Below are positions 41,101 to 47,100 of a stretch of DNA of 64,000 nucleotides, in pieces. Below the pieces are notes generated by a model that saw nothing but the letters and a program-made list of their open reading frames with translations, was not told the DNA's origin and searched no databases. A program made the position numbers and the translations under genes. Origin of the DNA: Symsagittifera roscoffensis. Its lineage: Eukaryota > Xenacoelomorpha > Acoela > Convolutidae. Position 1 is the stretch's first letter. The number at the start of each line of letters is the position of its first letter. The stretch covers positions 60,110,875-60,174,874 of the forward strand of contig NC_087066.1 in NCBI RefSeq assembly GCF_963678635.1. Direction: 5' to 3'.

Positions 41101-44100
41101 CTGAAAACTGAAACGAATCATGGCTTCGATTCAAATGTAAATTGTCTGGCAATGCTTGTTGTACTGATGTTAGTAGTAGTTGATTCGTTGGTTGAATAGT
41201 TTGTTCATATCCTGTAAACCTTTTTTGTTCCAAGCTTTCTCCTCTTGACTGAGAATTTAGAGAGGTCAACTCTCTAGACAATGATTCGTTTGCAGAGTGG
41301 TTCAAAGATATTTGCGGTACGTCGGTGGTTGAGTGTTGGTGAAGTAGCATGTCCTTAAGTAAGTTAATTGGCTCTCCATCAGATGAATTGTTCACGCGGT
41401 TGCTAGAGGGCTGAGTGAAGTGATTTTCGGCATATGTGTCCTTGACGAAGGGGTTTCGCCCGGATGTAGGCGTCGATTTGTTTACGTTTATTGTATTAGA
41501 ACCAGAACAGCTGGTTAAGTCTTCGCTTAAAGTGTTGACGTTGTGGGTTAGCTATAAAAGTTGTCGTGAAAGTCATGCACATATCTGCATAGCGTCGTCG
41601 TTGTCTTCCGAAGATCCATTTGCGAACACTTCGGTTGCTATTACTTTCATTTGTTTTAATCGGTCTTCTGTTTTCTGCGCCAAAGTCTTCAAAGAACAAA
41701 TATGGGTCCCTCTTTCTATCTGTGACTGTAAGAACTCCATAGACCGGCTCATTTCAATTCTAGCCAGCCTAATTTACTAGAGGCACTTTTTGCAGTTATT
41801 GTCGACGTCGACGAATTGTTGGTTGGTATTGGTATCGTCCATAGTTGTTGAGAGCCGTAGATAAGGACGGCGCTTGTTCCGTTTCGGACGTTTTTTTTTG
41901 CCACTTATTCAATTTTACTTCAAACTAAAGTTAGAGAAAAAAAAACTTCGAATGTTTTTTATTTCAATTTATTTTTGTTAAAATGTTAGCTTTTGTTTTC
42001 AAAATATTTAAATGTTTTTTGAGGGAAAAAACTTTTTTTTTTTTTTTGGTTAACTCGAAATTAAATGATTTTTTTTAAAGTTGTTTCCGTGTTATGGTAA
42101 TTAACAGGCTACACTCAAAGCAAGGATACAAAGGGACGACAATTTTCCAGAAACAACGAGAGGAAAACGCATGTACACACAAACACAATTTAAAACGAGC
42201 CAAGGACAATTATATTCTTATTAAGACAAGAGACCCAAACAACATGCTCAACAACTGCTTCACCATCTATTATTGTAAAAATAATATTCTTCTTTTTTTC
42301 ACAATATCAAAATTTCGTCAGATGTTTAATTAGATTGTATAGAAAAAATGCAAACTGGAAAGTTCGAAACAGGAAATGATTTTTTTTCTTTGTTGTTTTT
42401 TTTTTTACGAAATGATAAAATGCCGAAAAATAACTACCTTTTGGAAAAGGGGATTTTCGGAGTTTTCAACAAAATGAATACATGAGATGCAAGATCCCGT
42501 TTACGGAAAAACAAAAAGTCGTGACCGCGTCGTTTTAAATCGGGTTTCTTTTTTACTCAAATGCGCTCAAAATAACTTGGTTTTCCTTGGTTAGGTGGAG
42601 AACAAGTCTGAAAGGAAAACGGATAAGAAAACTGATAAATTTTAGAGGTTTTGTTATAAAAACAAGTTTTGTTTTGCTCTCAAACTCGCTCTCCTCAGAG
42701 TAGTTACACGCAAATTTGTCCGCTCAACTCGGGGTTACAAATCAATATCAATGTACAAGTAAACATATATTGATTAATGCAAACATTTATTCTTTTATTA
42801 AGACATGTACATTTTGTCAGATCTTTTCTCTTCTTCCTTTTTTCTTCGATGATGTTCTTGTCAAAAATTATTTCTCAATTCTCTCTTTTTTCTATGTCTT
42901 CTGTTGTTGAATTCGTGACATGCAGCTGTTGAATATATTTTCCAAATAATGTGAACTGCGCAGTCGGTTGTGTAGTTTTGTTTTCACAGATTGTTTTCAA
43001 GGGTCAAACGGAAAAATCTGGTGTGCCAGTCTGAGGAAAAATACATCTTCCCAATTGTGTACTTGATTACACCTGATACACAATTATCTGCTAAGTATCA
43101 GGGATCAGGTAAGATAAAGATACCCACAGGGCTTTATAAGATACGCTGCTTTCCTACGGAAACTAATCCACAACTTCGAACTCAATGGCTACACCGCTGA
43201 TCTAAATTCTAGTAACCTGACCCGACTTGCTCGATCAAAACTCCCAGTAAGTCTACTAATGAAGTGGGAAGAACACTGCGTGCTGCACGATCTCGATTAT
43301 GCTACAATCAAAGACTTGACGCAGTCAGTACCTCAATAACTACCCGCGAGCATGCGAGAACCTGGACATAGAGCCGTCGACTCCAAACCAAGCGGGACGA
43401 AATCGCCAACCTAAGAAGCAACAACAACCCGACAGCCGACCTAACCAATTTACTTCTATGTCCAGGCAAAACTACGACAAATCTTCAGGCATATCAGCAA
43501 GACCAACAACTTTAACATGTCCAATAGATAACCAAGTTCACTACGTTGGAAAATGTGCGGAATTTTTGAAACTTCCCGTAGATCAACGGGCAGAGCTGGT
43601 GAAGCAACATAAGCTGTGCTTCAACTGCTTAGGCCAACACAGATTTAGTGAATGCACATCGTCTAAGCGATGTTTCATCAACAACTGCGGAAGGAAACAC
43701 CATTCAACTCTACACATCGACAAAAAAACCATTTCAAACGCACAACCAAAAATCAAATAACATGCAGCTTGGCACTACAGTAACCAAGCCCTCGGAACAA
43801 GCTGAGGATCCAATCCAAAATATGAACAACATCAGAAATCAGTTACAATTTATGCCGGTAACACTGTTTAACAATGGCCTCAAACTAGATTGCTACGCCA
43901 TACTCGACAACTGCAGCAGCTGCTCATATATCCTCAGCAAAACAGCTGAAACACTTCAGTGCAAACCAAGCCAACAACTACAGCTTAGCGTACGAGGTGC
44001 TTTCAGTAAGGACAAAGTGTCTTCCTCGCTGGTCCGGCTTAGTATCGGACCACATAACGCTACAAAACCTACTTTCACCCTACAATCAGTCTATTCAGTT

Positions 44101-47100
44101 GAAGCTCTGAGTTTTGACGCTATCGACGCAAACAACTTTAACAAAACGTGCTCACTCTACAATCACCTTCGACATGTCAACTTTCCTGAACTAGGCGACA
44201 ACACAGTTCAAATTTTGTTTGGCGTAGATGCTTTCTGGAATATTGCGGAGCGCGATATCAGAAAAGGTCCTACAGGCACCCCCAACGCTGTAAAAAACCT
44301 ACTAGGTTGGACGATCACTGGCCCACTCAACCAGAAATCTAATAGTTCCGGATCAAATTCACACTCAACTAACTTCATTGACTTAAATGATCAAGAAGAC
44401 GCTAATCTCACTGAATTAGTGGAAAATTTCTGGAAAGTAGAAGGATCAGGCATCCAGGAAGATAACAAAGCTACATACTCTGATAAAAGCAAACGACAAC
44501 TAAGATTTATGGAAAAGTATTGAGCACGATGGAGATCGCTACAAAATAAATCTACTCTGGAAAAACGAAATAAAATTGCCAAACAATTATCCGGTAGCTA
44601 AAGCTCAACTGCTATCGCTACAAAAAGGGCTCAGAAAAGACCCTGAAACCATGCAACTCTATGAGAAATCGCTTACTACCGACCTGGAAATAACTACGTC
44701 AAGCCCGTTACTTTCCAATACCCACAACCTGAATTACTTTGGTACCTCCCACATCACCCTGTAACTAATCCAAACAAGCCCGGAAAGGTACGCAGAGTGG
44801 CCAACGCTGCCTCAACCTACAAGGGCGTCTCGCTGAACTCTTGCCTCGAAACTGGACCTGACCTCCTGAACAACATGTTTGAACTTCTACTACGATTCCT
44901 GGAAAAACACCTGGCTGTATCGGCGGATATTGAAGGTATGTTTATGCAAATAGGTATTAAAGATGAAGATCAAAATGCGCTTTGCTTCCTTTGGCCTACT
45001 AAAAATGGTATCAAACAATACCAATACACGCGACTTATCTTTGGTGCAAAATGCTCACCATCCATTGTCATCTTTGCGCTTCATCAAACAGCTGCCGATT
45101 ATTGCGTAACCAAACCCATTTTTGCACAACTGCTTCACAAAAGCTTTTACATGGACGACTTTGCTCTCTCTTTCAACACGACAAACGAGGCTAGAGACTC
45201 TACTACGCAACTAAAATCCTCCCTAAGACAGGGGGGATTCAACCTAACTAAGTTCGTATCTAACACTAATGTCGCGATCTACTCCATTGATGGAGGCGAA
45301 ATTTCTACTAATGCTACAGTGCATCGTGTTCTGGGTGTCAAATGGGACACAACAGACGATACGATATTCGTGCAACCAACAACCAAGCTAAATAATACTA
45401 CATCATCTACAGTCCGAACAGTTTTCCCTACAGTAGCAAGGGTTTTCGACCCCTTAGGCATCCTAGCGCCGTTTGTCATAAAACTCAAAATTCTTCTGCA
45501 AAACTTGTGGAAGTCTGGTATCTCTTGGGACGAAACATTGCCCAGTGACTTTGTTCCGATAATTGACAAATGGGTTGACCAACGCAAACAAAAACCCCCT
45601 GTTAGACTGCCGCGCTTACTTGGTCCACAGCTGTCACCTATTGATATACAGCTTCATGTTTTCTACATAGCAACAAAGGATACAACTGAAAAAAGCTATA
45701 TTTGCCTCTTCACATGCCTCTCTACTTGCGCGGTTCACCTGGAATCGACATACAACCTTACTACGAACAACTGTATAACGGCAATTAGACGTTTCATTGC
45801 TAGGAGAGGCACACCTAAGCTTTTAATCTCTGACAACGCTACTTACTTCGTCGGCGCGCTTAAGCAACTACGCTCAGAACCAATCAACTTCAACGAAACC
45901 ACCCTAACTGAAACGCTACAAATCCACAATGTTGAATGGCGCCTAAATCCTCCGGCTGCCCCCCATTTTGGCGGCGTGTGGGAGCGATTCGTCTCATTGA
46001 TAAAACGAGCATTCTTACTAAATCTCGGTTCTGATCGACTATCAAGAGATCTATTTGCTACTATCGTAGCCGAGACCGAGGCAATCCTCAACTCACGTCC
46101 GCTAACTCATGTCAGTAGAGACCTTGACGACGACCTTCCACTGACACCCAACCACTTCTTAATGGGTCGTCCATTCGTCTACGCTCCAGCAGCAGCCTTC
46201 TACGAAGCATCTACCAGTAAACTGTCCAACAAGCCTTGGAAGCGAGCAAAAGATAGACTTGACAGCTTCTGGAGGTGTCTACTTAAAGAGTACGCTCCGA
46301 CTCTCATCAGAAGGACTAAATGGACGCAACCCGAGGAACCACTCGAAAAGGATGACCTCATGTGGATACTTGAGGACTTTACACCACGAGGCATCTGGCC
46401 ACTGGGTCGAGTGTTAGAAGTTTTTACCGGCTCGGATGGCATCGCGCGCTCGTGTAAACTGAAAACAGCCCTAGGTACTTTAACGAGACCAGCGGTGAAA
46501 CTTGCCCTCGTAACCCCAAAAAAGAAGATTTAAGACCACTTTAATTGTATTACAACAACAATAACAAAAAAACTTGGCTCAACTCCTTCCCCTTCGGTTC
46601 CAAATAAGATCTCTCTCCCCCGAGGATATTCATGACATGAATTGTCTCACATTAATTATAGAAAAATGCGGTAAAATCTTTTAAAATAGCATGATTTGTT
46701 CCGAGCTAATGAGTAATAAATTTGACTTCAACAAAGTGACTTTCAAGATATGTTCAGCAAATTGTCTTGAATATACCCTATCCGAAATTACTCTATGAGT
46801 TAGAGAATCAATCTTAACTCAAAATACCAACCAATAAACTAATGCAAAAAAGTTACAACCAGGACATCCTGACCGTTGTTGTTGTCGTCTGACTTACGTT
46901 GTTTTGCCGCTACCGGTGGGTCCCATGATAGCATTCAAGCCTGGTTTGAAGATGCCACTAAAGCAGTCATTATATCAATGAAAATGAACAGATAACAAAA
47001 AGCATAATTCAAAAGGGGGAATATCATTATTAAGTCCTTTCGCAATGCTTTTATGGGCTTAAACGTTGGGCTAGTAATTTCGCCATACTTTTATGGGCGA

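Larger units (their letters stand above)
35414..41842 (-). mobile_element. Pao/BEL LTR retrotransposon A, decayed
   Basis: On the minus strand the order is gag, zinc knuckles, protease, reverse transcriptase, RNase H, integrase, with sequence typical of the Pao/BEL group ([13 protein letters not shown] in gag, [11 protein letters not shown] protease, [12 protein letters not shown] RNase [12 protein letters not shown] integrase). Several frame changes and stops break it. No LTR pair could be defined: the 3' end falls at the gap, and 41843-42990 is AT-rich sequence that may hold the 5' LTR. It lies in the ABCG intron between exons 3 and 4, in the same orientation as the gene. Confidence 0.85.
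43000..46533 (+). mobile_element. Pao/BEL LTR retrotransposon B, 5'-truncated and internally deleted
   Basis: Plus-strand remains of gag end, zinc knuckles, protease, RT and integrase of Pao/BEL type, less A/T-rich than element A. The N-terminal half of gag is missing, and the RNase H plus integrase N-terminus are deleted. No LTRs found. Head to head with element A, and opposite in orientation to the ABCG gene that hosts it. Confidence 0.85.
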
